Part shown: in pieces, positions 7,181 to 14,290 of the stretch
How the letters are laid out: every line of letters begins with the position of its first letter
How positions within the stretch are numbered: position 1 is the stretch's first letter
Source: Dehalococcoidia bacterium
GTDB taxonomy: Bacteria > Chloroflexota > Dehalococcoidia > GIF9 > UBA5629
Length of the DNA: 34,113 bases
NCBI GenBank assembly: GCA_016930155.1
Contig: JAFGHL010000051.1
Coordinates: 1-34,113, forward strand
Direction of reading: 5' to 3'
Notes under the pieces: generated by a model
The model's database searches: none
What the model was told of the DNA's origin: nothing
The model's input: the letters and a program-made list of their open reading frames with translations, nothing else
Made by a program: the position numbers and the translations under genes

Positions 7181-9496
7181 TTAGCTGGCCTTATGAGCCA
7201 TTAATGATCTGCCGGCTATGACCGCCTGCCCGAGCGATATGCCCCCGTCATTGGCAGGCACGCTCCTGTGTGTAAGTATGTGAAATCCGCTTTGCTTGAG
7301 CAGTGCGGCCACCTTGCCGAGTAACAGGCGGTTTTGAAAGCAGCCTCCGCTGAGCGCAACGGTACTCAGCCCGGACTGATCTTTAATTTTAAGGCAGACG
7401 TCCCTTGTCATATGCGCGATGGTGTTGTGAAACCTCATGCTGACCGTGGCAATACTGCATCCCCTCAGTATGTCATCGGCCACGCCGGCCACGAGCTCAT
7501 GCAGCAGGATTATCGTGTAGTCCCGGTCACCCGTCAGAGAAAATGAATAGAGGCCCCGTTCGTCGATTGCATCGTAGGCCTGCATCTCCAGTTCAATGGC
7601 GGCCTGCGCTTCATAATCAATAGTGGGGCGAATCCCGGACATGGCCGATACGGCGTCGAAAAGCCTGCCCATACTGGAAGTCAGAGGAGAATTGAGGCCC
7701 GTTGCGACCTGTCTGCTCACAAGTTCTATCTCATCTTCACTGATATGATTGAGGAAGCCCATCCTGCTGTCGAAGGTGCTGTTGCCCAGCAATACCAGCA
7801 TATAGCTTAATGCCGTTCGATAGGGCTTCTTAATAGCGGCTGAGCCGCCTGGCAAAGGAAGATACTCGAGTTGGCCGGCCCGTTTAAAGCTTTTATAATC
7901 CGCCACCATGAATTCGCTGCCCCAGATCTTGCCGTCGACCCCGTAGCCCGTACCATCGAAGGCCACTCCGATGACCGCCATATCAACGCCGTTATCAGCA
8001 AGGCAGGAGGCTACATGCGCATGGTGGTGTTGTACCGGGATTGTCCTCAGGTTGTGCTTCTCCGCCTCTTCCAGGGCGTATTTGGTAGGGAGGTATTCTG
8101 GATGCATGTCGTGAGCTATGGCAACGGGTTGTACGCGGAAGAGTTGCTTATAGAGTTCCACCGTCCGGCTGTAGTGCTCGAGGGTTTCAATGTTTTCCAT
8201 ATCGCCGATATGCTGGCTGACGAAAGCGTGATCGTCATGGGTTAGGCAGAATGTGTTTTTCTCCTCGGCTCCGCACGCCAGCAACTGGGGTATTTTATGA
8301 ATAAGATGAATCGGGTATGGAGCATAGCCCCTGGCCCGGCGGATAAGTTGCGGTATGGTGTCCGTTACCATGGTCACGCTGTCATCGTACGTTGAATGGA
8401 TGTCCCGGTTATGCAATAAAAAATAGTCGGCGATCTTTCCCAGCCTGCGAAGCGCCTCGCTGTTCTGGCCTGCGATTGGTTCCTCGCTGACATTGCCGCT
8501 GGTCATGACCAGCGGCAAGCCTGTTTCTCGCATGATGAGGTGATGCAGAGGGGTATAAGGAATCATAACCCCCAGGTATTTAAGACCCGGTCCTACCTGC
8601 CTGCATATGCTGGAACTCTCACTCCAGCGCAGCAGTACAATAGGCGCCTGCGGAGATGAGAGTAGCCTCTCCTCCTCTCCGGTCAGGTTACAATGATTCC
8701 TGACCTCTGCAATATTCCTGAGCATGACAGCAAAGGGTTTGGAAGGGCGGCGCTTTCGCTGGCGTAGCCGGACTACTGCTGCGGTGTCTTCGGCGTTGCA
8801 GGCCAGTAAAAATCCCCCCAGTCCCTTGATTGCTACAATCTGGCCTTCACCAAGGAGATCCGTCGTTTTTTCGATGATGTCCCGGCAATCCACAGTATTT
8901 CCCAGGTTGTCCGTCAGCTGAAGTTGCGGTCCGCAGACGGGGCAGGCATTGGGCTGGGCATGGAAGCGGCGGTCCAGCGGATCAGCGTATTCATTCTGGC
9001 ACTCCCTGCACATCTTGAAAGAGGACATGGTAGTCAGCGGCCTGTCGTAAGGTATGTCTTTGATGATGGTGAAGCGAGGCCCGCAATTAGTGCAGTTGGT
9101 GAACGGATAATGCCAGCGGCGGTTATCCTGCGTGAAAATATCGTTCAGACAGGCTACGCAGGTGGAGATATCCGGCGAGACCAGCTGATACTTACCGGTA
9201 TGGGTGACGCTGCTGCGTATCTCGAAGCCCCGGTATCCGGCAGGCCTGCCGAAGTCTACTGACAGACTTTCTATTCTGGCCAGTGGTGGGGCTTCTACCT
9301 CAAGGCTGGAGATAAAGTGGTCAAGCTTTTTTCTGGCGCCCTCGACCTCGATTCTGACATCCTCCGACGTATTGCAGACCCAACCGCTCAGTTTGTATTT
9401 TTTGGCCAGAGCGTAAACGAATGGGCGAAAGCCCACACCTTGTACCACGCCCCTGGCACTGATGCGGGCAAGCTGAGTTTCATTATTGGCCGGCAT
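7181..9496 (-). CDS. hypF: Carbamoyltransferase HypF
   Basis: 771 residues, full length. HypF turns carbamoyl phosphate and ATP into carbamoyl-adenylate and loads the carbamoyl group onto HypE, the first step of cyanide ligand synthesis. All modules are present. There is an acylphosphatase domain (about 8-95, ARGVVQGVGFRPFVYAL with the catalytic Arg). Two zinc fingers lie at about 108-185 (CVAC...CTNCG and CREC...CPVCG). A YrdC-like domain (about 205-385, including KGLGGFLLACNA and MVTSGNVSEEPI) is followed by a Kae1/carbamoyltransferase domain (about 400-765) with HHHAHVASCLADN, VAFDGTGYGVDGKIWGSEF and LSGGCFQNRLL. No Shine-Dalgarno sequence is seen, and a good promoter lies only about 14 bases upstream of the ATG. 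It is leftward like hypC, hypD and hypE but separated from them by the opposite-strand CoA-transferase gene. Confidence 0.97.
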   Translation of the reverse strand: MPANNETQLARISARGVVQGVGFRPFVYALAKKYKLSGWVCNTSEDVRIEVEGARKKLDHFISSLEVEAPPLARIESLSVDFGRPAGYRGFEIRSSVTHTGKYQLVSPDISTCVACLNDIFTQDNRRWHYPFTNCTNCGPRFTIIKDIPYDRPLTTMSSFKMCRECQNEYADPLDRRFHAQPNACPVCGPQLQLTDNLGNTVDCRDIIEKTTDLLGEGQIVAIKGLGGFLLACNAEDTAAVVRLRQRKRRPSKPFAVMLRNIAEVRNHCNLTGEEERLLSSPQAPIVLLRWSESSSICRQVGPGLKYLGVMIPYTPLHHLIMRETGLPLVMTSGNVSEEPIAGQNSEALRRLGKIADYFLLHNRDIHSTYDDSVTMVTDTIPQLIRRARGYAPYPIHLIHKIPQLLACGAEEKNTFCLTHDDHAFVSQHIGDMENIETLEHYSRTVELYKQLFRVQPVAIAHDMHPEYLPTKYALEEAEKHNLRTIPVQHHHAHVASCLADNGVDMAVIGVAFDGTGYGVDGKIWGSEFMVADYKSFKRAGQLEYLPLPGGSAAIKKPYRTALSYMLVLLGNSTFDSRMGFLNHISEDEIELVSRQVATGLNSPLTSSMGRLFDAVSAMSGIRPTIDYEAQAAIELEMQAYDAIDERGLYSFSLTGDRDYTIILLHELVAGVADDILRGCSIATVSMRFHNTIAHMTRDVCLKIKDQSGLSTVALSGGCFQNRLLLGKVAALLKQSGFHILTHRSVPANDGGISLGQAVIAGRSLMAHKAS

Positions 9497-9509
9497 AGGA
9501 TCAAGTTGA

Positions 9510-9538
9510 ATTGTACTTCAAGAGGTAAAGGCGGGCAA
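9510..9538 (-). promoter_or_regulatory. Candidate promoter in front of hypF
   Basis: Minus strand: TTGCCC (9533-9538, 4 of 6) and TACAAT (9510-9515, 5 of 6) with a 17-base spacer. The -10 box ends 13 bases before the ATG at 9496, predicting a 5' leader of about six or seven bases with no ribosome site. Confidence 0.5.
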
Positions 9539-9549
9539 GAAGGCCGCCC

Positions 9550-9643
9550 CTCAATATTTATATGTATTTACTTTTGATGGAACCTGACTTATACTGTGAA
9601 TAATTTTGAAGGAAACGGTTAGCGGCTATACATAAATATTGAG
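9550..9643. repeat. Imperfect inverted repeat between hypF and the PocR/HD-GYP gene
   Basis: Arm CTCAATATTTATATGTA (9550-9566) is mirrored by TACATAAATATTGAG (9629-9643). The match is perfect over 12 bases and continues after a two-base bulge; the loop is 62 bases. The left arm lies between two divergent candidate promoters and directly abuts the -35 box of the rightward one; the right arm lies in the rightward leader. It could be a two-site operator; the loop is too long for a terminator. Confidence 0.5.
9567..9595 (+). promoter_or_regulatory. Candidate promoter for the PocR/HD-GYP gene
   Basis: TTTACT (9567-9572, 4 of 6) and TATACT (9590-9595, 5 of 6) are 17 bases apart and give a leader of about 85 bases before the ATG at 9686. 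Confidence 0.45.
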
Positions 9644-9685
9644 GCGAATCGAGTCTACCGATTCCTGTATATCACTCGAGAATAG

Positions 9686-11263
9686 ATGCAGGGTAAGATC
9701 ATCAAACAGGTAACTGTTGAGGGCGACATCGGAGAATTGGATCTGACCGATGTAATAGATATTCGGGCTATTCAAGACCTAACAGACTATTTTTACGAGA
9801 TCACCAATATCGGTATAGGTATATTGGACATTAAAGGTAATATTCTGGTTTCTGGGGGGTGGCAGGATATATGCAGCAAATTTCACCGCACACATCCTGA
9901 TACCTGCGCCAACTGTCTGGAAAGCGATACGCATCTCGCACAGGGAGTCGGGTTCGGGACGTTCAAGCTTTATCGCTGCAGGAACGGCATGTGGGATGCA
10001 GCTACAGCCATCGTTGTCGGCGGAAAACACCTGGGCAATTTATACTGCGGCCAGTTTTTCTTCGATGACGAAAAGCCAGATTACGAATTTTTCCGCGCGC
10101 AGGCCCGCCGCTGCGGATTCAACGAGGCTGATTACCTAGCTGCGCTGGATAGGGTGCCCCGACGGAACCGGCAAACTATGGATACCGTGATGGGGTTTTT
10201 TATCAGGCTGGCAGGTCTGATATCGTCACTTAGCTTCAGTAACATTAGGCTGGCCCGCAGCATAGACGAAAGGGAGGCGCTGGCCGAGTCGCTGCGGGAG
10301 AGTGAGAAAAAATATCGCAACCTGGTGGAAAATGCGGGCGAGGTCATTTTGATAGCGCAGGACGGACTGATCAAATATGTGAACGATACAAGAGAAGGGT
10401 ACACCGGATATGCAAGGGATGAGTTGATAGAGAGCCGCTTTATCGATTATATTCATCCGGACGACAGGGCTGTGGTGATGGAATATGACCTCCAGCGGTT
10501 AAGCGGCCGGAAGGCGCCTGTTTCATATGATTTCCGTATGATCGATAAAAGTGGGGAGATACGCTGGATCAATTTCAATGCGGTCGTGACTGAATGGGAA
10601 GGCAAACCCGCCACTCTGAATTTTCTAAGGGATATTACTGATCAAAAGAGGACGGAAAAAGAGCGCCGGGAGATGCAGGATAAACTACTGGCGGCAATGC
10701 ATGCGGCGGTAGAAGCTATAGCAATGACTACTGAAAGAAGGGATCCGTACACGGCGGGGCATCAGAAACGGGTATCACAGCTGGCGGGCGCTATGGCGCT
10801 GGAGATGGGGCTGACTGAATTCCAGATTGAGGGGATTGAACTTGCAAGCAGCATTCATGATATCGGTAAAATCAACGTCCCTGCTGATATACTGAGCAAG
10901 CCGCGCAGCCTGAATGAACTTGAATTCGGCCTGGTCAAGGAGCATTCTTTGTCTGCTTACAATATACTTAAAACAATCGACTTTCCCTGGCCCATTGCCG
11001 AGATCGTGCTGCAGCATCATGAGAGATTGGATGGCTCTGGATACCCGGCCGGACTGACCGGGGAGGATATTTGTTTGGAAGCTAAAATTCTGGCTGTAGC
11101 CGATGTGGTGGAGGCTATGGCGTCGCATCGGCCTCATCGCCCCGCACATGGCATCGATGTCGCTTTGCAGGAGATCAAAGGAAAACGCGCTCAAGCTTTC
11201 GATGCCGTGGCTGTTGACGCCTGTCTCAGGTTATTTAATTTTGAGAGCTTTAAATTTGATTGA
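9686..11263 (+). CDS. PocR-PAS-HD-GYP sensor, cyclic-di-GMP phosphodiesterase
   Basis: 525 residues, no membrane segment. Residues about 24-180 form a PocR sensory domain, the type that in PocR senses small polyols such as 1,2-propanediol. It contains cysteines at 63, 74, 77, 98 and 121 (CANC, RCRNGMWD, YCGQ). A PAS domain with PAC (about 204-318, YRNLVENAGEVILIAQDG...FLRDITDQKR) follows. Residues about 335-520 are an HD-GYP domain with the metal ligands in AGHQKR, HDIGK (His391-Asp392) and QHHERLDGSGYP (444-454). HD-GYP enzymes hydrolyse cyclic-di-GMP; the intact motif suggests activity. The C-terminal half closely resembles the protein encoded at 32230-34113, so the two are paralogues. The start is uncertain because no clear ribosome site precedes the ATG. 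It is followed 54 bases later by an MFS gene on the same strand. Confidence 0.9.
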   Translation: MQGKIIKQVTVEGDIGELDLTDVIDIRAIQDLTDYFYEITNIGIGILDIKGNILVSGGWQDICSKFHRTHPDTCANCLESDTHLAQGVGFGTFKLYRCRNGMWDAATAIVVGGKHLGNLYCGQFFFDDEKPDYEFFRAQARRCGFNEADYLAALDRVPRRNRQTMDTVMGFFIRLAGLISSLSFSNIRLARSIDEREALAESLRESEKKYRNLVENAGEVILIAQDGLIKYVNDTREGYTGYARDELIESRFIDYIHPDDRAVVMEYDLQRLSGRKAPVSYDFRMIDKSGEIRWINFNAVVTEWEGKPATLNFLRDITDQKRTEKERREMQDKLLAAMHAAVEAIAMTTERRDPYTAGHQKRVSQLAGAMALEMGLTEFQIEGIELASSIHDIGKINVPADILSKPRSLNELEFGLVKEHSLSAYNILKTIDFPWPIAEIVLQHHERLDGSGYPAGLTGEDICLEAKILAVADVVEAMASHRPHRPAHGIDVALQEIKGKRAQAFDAVAVDACLRLFNFESFKFD

Positions 11264-11317
11264 CCCGTAAAGCTGATCATCCTAAGTGGGAAAATTAATT
11301 ACATGCAGGGAGGTTAA

Positions 11318-12532
11318 ATGATGGAACAGGATTACAGGGTTTATCGATATCGATGGGTGGTGCTGGCCATCTACATGTACATTTCAGCGTTGACACAGCT
11401 TTACTGGCTGAATTTCGCAGCTATCGATACCTATATTGAGGAAATGCTGCATATACCGGCCAGCAGCGCTCAATGGTTGACGCTGGTCTTTCCACTGATA
11501 CAGGTCATTCTTACCATACCCGCCGGCATAATCATAGATAAAATCGGATTTAAGTGGGGTGTGGGTATCGGCGCTATCCTGACAGGCGTCTTTTCCCTGT
11601 TGAGATTGGCCGCGCCGGATTCGTTTAATATGCTGCTCATTTCCCAGATAGGAATCTCGCTGGGACAACCATTTGTGTTAAACGGGGTAACCAAGCTGGC
11701 TTCAGTATGGTTCGCTCCCAAGGAGGAAGCTACCGCTGTCGGACTGGGCACTCTGGCACTTTTTGTGGGTATGATGGTGGCGCTGGGCGCTACCCCGGTA
11801 CTGTTGGAAGAACTCAGTTACACATCCATGCTATGGATTTACGGCATAGCCGGCATCTTCGGAACGCTGGTATTTGTTTTGATCGTCCGCTCAAAACCAC
11901 CCACCCCGTCGCGGGCGCCGGAGGCCGAAATTTTAACCGGAAGCTGGGGTGGCCTGGGAGTCATTCTCAAGAACAGAAATTTCATATTGCTGGGATTTGT
12001 GACATTCGTAGGCCTGGGCTCTTTTAACGGACTTGCCACCTGGCTGGAGAAAATACTACAGGAGCTTCACAACATACCCATGGCCGAAGGCAGTACCATA
12101 TCAGCTGCTATGATATTCGCAGGTATGATCGGCTGTATTGTGGTACCGATTCTTTCCGACAAGGTCAGGAAGCGCAAAATATTCGTGGTGCTTGCAACTC
12201 TGCTGGGCGCAATTTGTATCACAGCCATGATACTTATCAGGGGATATACGCCTAATTTGATCAATTGTATGATACTGGGCTTTTTCCTTCTCTCGGCGTT
12301 TCCGGTTATTCTCACAATGTCAGCCGAGGTCACAGGACCCCGGTATGCCGGAGTCTCAGTGGGATACCTGCAGTTGCTGGGGAACCTGGCGGCCGTGATA
12401 CTGGTGCCGTCCATGGAGGCGCTGGAATCTTCGACCGGCCAGTTCGTCGCTCCGCTATCGCTGCTGGTCGCGCTCTTCGCGGGAGCTTTCGTCATATCTC
12501 TGTTGCTAAAGGATACGCACCCTCAGGCGTGA
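11318..12532 (+). CDS. MFS transporter, 12 predicted transmembrane helices
   Basis: 404 residues with about 12 hydrophobic helices. The MFS loop between helices 2 and 3 is visible as GIIIDKIGFKWGVGIGAI, and the matching second-half loop as ILSDKVRKRKIFVVLATLLG. The long central cytoplasmic loop is around residues 195-215. The overall look (YRWVVLAIYMYISALTQLYWLNFA near the start) resembles the FLVCR/DIRC2-like branch of MFS carriers. The substrate is unknown. A GGGAGG site precedes a double ATG at 11318/11321; either could be used. It lies between the PocR/HD-GYP sensor and the serpin gene, same strand, but the serpin gene has a 127-base gap and may be separate. Confidence 0.85.
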   Translation: MMEQDYRVYRYRWVVLAIYMYISALTQLYWLNFAAIDTYIEEMLHIPASSAQWLTLVFPLIQVILTIPAGIIIDKIGFKWGVGIGAILTGVFSLLRLAAPDSFNMLLISQIGISLGQPFVLNGVTKLASVWFAPKEEATAVGLGTLALFVGMMVALGATPVLLEELSYTSMLWIYGIAGIFGTLVFVLIVRSKPPTPSRAPEAEILTGSWGGLGVILKNRNFILLGFVTFVGLGSFNGLATWLEKILQELHNIPMAEGSTISAAMIFAGMIGCIVVPILSDKVRKRKIFVVLATLLGAICITAMILIRGYTPNLINCMILGFFLLSAFPVILTMSAEVTGPRYAGVSVGYLQLLGNLAAVILVPSMEALESSTGQFVAPLSLLVALFAGAFVISLLLKDTHPQA

Positions 12533-12659
12533 TACAAAGTCAGCGGTTCTGCCTGCGGAAAATGGCTAAAGTGAGCTTTGCCGCATATTGTTTTCCTAAA
12601 CTTTATGTTGAGCAGAATCGTTATTACAGGTGTGATCTAAGTGTAAAGGAGGCAATGAA

Positions 12660-13937
12660 GTGAAGACAATTTGGTTCTTTGTTGTATGCATAGGACTTGT
12701 GCTGCTGCCAGTTTTGGCGGCCTGTTCGCAGCCGGTTTCCACCGATGTTGTGAGTTCGGATAAGCCGAGAGCAACGGCTTCGGCGGGACAGGGCGACCTG
12801 GCCTCTCTGGTCGACGGCAACAATATGTTTGCTCTCGATTTATACCGTGAGCTCAAAGGGAAACAGGGCAACCTCTTTTACTCACCTTATTCGATCTCGC
12901 AGGCGCTGGCCATGACCTATGCGGGCGCACGGGATACTACTGAAAAAGAGATGGCTGTCGCACTTCATTTCACATTGCCACAGAATAGTCTGCACCCGGC
13001 CTTTAACAGCCTCGATCAACAGCTGAAAGCACGCGGACAGGGCGCCAAGGGCAAGGATGACAGGGGTTTCCGGCTCAATATCGTTAATGCTATCTGGGGG
13101 CAAAAAGATTACAGGTTTCTGCCTGAATACCTGGATGTGCTGGCTCAGAATTACGGTGCGGGACTGAGGACTCTGGATTTTCGCTCCGAGCCCGAAACCT
13201 GCCGGCAGATAATAAATAAATGGGTGGAGGATCAGACCGAGCAGCGTATCAAAGACCTGTTGCAGGAAGGTGATATTGATCCTCTGACGCGTCTGGTTCT
13301 GACCAATGCCATATATTTCAATGCAGCCTGGGCCGATAGCTTTGATAAGAACTTGACCCGGCCCGCTCCCTTCCATTTACTTGACAGTTCGACCGTGGAA
13401 GTGCCCATGATGCAGCATTCCGAGCGGATGGGATATGCAGCCGGTGAGGGATACCAGGCTGTATCGTTACCTTACGATGGTCATGAGCTGGAGATGGTGG
13501 TGATGCTTCCCGACCAGGGCAAGTTCGCTGAATTTGAACAGTCTCTGGATGGGGATAGGTTGAAAGAAATTATTGAGACCATCGCACCCACACAGGTCAA
13601 CCTGCGCTTCCCCCGTTTTAAGATCGAGTCCCAGTTCGACCTGGGTGGTGCGCTGTCTGGCATGGGAATGCCCACCGCATTCACCGATCTGGCTGACTTC
13701 TCCGGCATGACCGGCAACCGTGATCTATACATATCCGCAGTCGTGCACAAAGCTTTTGTAGAGGTGGACGAGGCGGGTACGGAAGCTGCGGCTGCCACCG
13801 CTGTTGTCATGCGGGCCACAGCTATGCCTCTTGAGCCGAAAGTGGTTACCGTCGACCGGCCGTTCATTTTTATCATAAGGGACATACAGACAGAATCGGT
13901 AATTTTCGTAGGCAGGATGGTCAATCCGCTGTTATAG
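12660..13937 (+). CDS. Serpin (serine protease inhibitor), predicted lipoprotein
   Basis: 425 residues: a 22-residue lipoprotein signal (lipobox LAAC) plus a complete serpin domain of about 375 residues. Translation starts at GTG 12660, seven bases after a near-perfect AAAGGAGG (12645-12652). The ATG at 12654 is followed at once by TGA, so GTG is the start. Family signatures include NLFYSPYSISQALAMTYAGA, LVLTNAIYFNAAWADSF, HKAFVEVDEAGTEAAAATA and RPFIFIIRD near the end. The hinge (GTEAAAAT, from Gly373) has small residues, as required for an inhibitory serpin. By the usual count P1 falls at Thr387, with Arg385 and Met389 also possible, because the loop before RPF is about three residues longer than in alpha1-antitrypsin. 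It probably protects the cell surface from secreted proteases. Its end overlaps the stop of a PAS remnant on the other strand. Confidence 0.95.
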   Translation: MKTIWFFVVCIGLVLLPVLAACSQPVSTDVVSSDKPRATASAGQGDLASLVDGNNMFALDLYRELKGKQGNLFYSPYSISQALAMTYAGARDTTEKEMAVALHFTLPQNSLHPAFNSLDQQLKARGQGAKGKDDRGFRLNIVNAIWGQKDYRFLPEYLDVLAQNYGAGLRTLDFRSEPETCRQIINKWVEDQTEQRIKDLLQEGDIDPLTRLVLTNAIYFNAAWADSFDKNLTRPAPFHLLDSSTVEVPMMQHSERMGYAAGEGYQAVSLPYDGHELEMVVMLPDQGKFAEFEQSLDGDRLKEIIETIAPTQVNLRFPRFKIESQFDLGGALSGMGMPTAFTDLADFSGMTGNRDLYISAVVHKAFVEVDEAGTEAAAATAVVMRATAMPLEPKVVTVDRPFIFIIRDIQTESVIFVGRMVNPLL

Positions 13938-14157
13938 ACCGACCATCGGGAATGGATTTACGCATCCGGCGTTGTTGGCGTCGATGAAACGGCCCTCGAG
14001 ATCAGGCAGATAAACAGCGTCCAGAGAGCGGTTGAAAAGTGTTGTATAGCGCTCAATGGCCTCCTGCACAGCCACTTCATCCGATTTATACTTGCCCTTC
14101 AAGCCCAACTTCGCGGTCTTGACCGTCTTTAATACAAATATAATCTTTCTTTAACAT
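13932..14157 (-). pseudogene. Remnant of a PAS-domain sensor gene, truncated and probably frameshifted
   Basis: Reading the minus strand, the frame open from about 14147 to the TAA at 13934-13932 contains the front third of a PAS domain. The motif is ERYTTLF followed by SLDAVYLPDLEGRFIDANNA, which matches the first strands of PAS domains elsewhere in this window (for example RYRALFDSSLNLIYILDFEGRFLDANHA at 23600-23690). Homology stops after DANNAG and a stop codon follows 11 residues later, so most of the domain and all downstream modules are missing. An ATG at 14157-14155 opens a different frame of 23 codons (MLKKDYICIKDG...), which would need a frameshift to join the PAS frame. The 353-base space 13938-14290 otherwise holds only candidate promoters. 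Confidence 0.7.
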
Positions 14158-14158
14158 A

Positions 14159-14188
14159 AATATAATCCTCGGTCTGCGGGTATATCAA
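14159..14188 (-). promoter_or_regulatory. Candidate promoter reading into the PAS remnant
   Basis: Minus strand: TTGATA (14183-14188, 5 of 6) and TATATT (14159-14164, 5 of 6) with an 18-base spacer, immediately before the ATG at 14157. This may be a relic promoter of the lost sensor gene. The same AT-rich stretch also carries two forward TATAAT strings (14139-14144 and 14161-14166), so strand assignment is uncertain. Confidence 0.35.
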
Positions 14189-14216
14189 AGCCGAAATTCA
14201 GTTCGGAATGGTGGGC

Positions 14217-14246
14217 TTGCTGTGACTGGTAAACATGTAGTATATT
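14217..14246 (+). promoter_or_regulatory. Candidate promoter for the metallophosphoesterase gene
   Basis: TTGCTG (14217-14222, 3 of 6) and TATATT (14241-14246, 5 of 6) are 18 bases apart, giving a leader of about 38 bases that contains a GGAGGTG ribosome site before the ATG at 14291. Confidence 0.35.
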
Positions 14247-14290
14247 AGGCGGGTCGGGATCACGATAGATTATGTGGAGGTGTACAGTAT

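Noticed and set aside
12608-12636. TTGAGC and TGTGAT as a promoter for the serpin gene
   Set aside because: Both boxes match only 4 of 6 positions and the -10 lacks the important second A; too weak to list as a feature.
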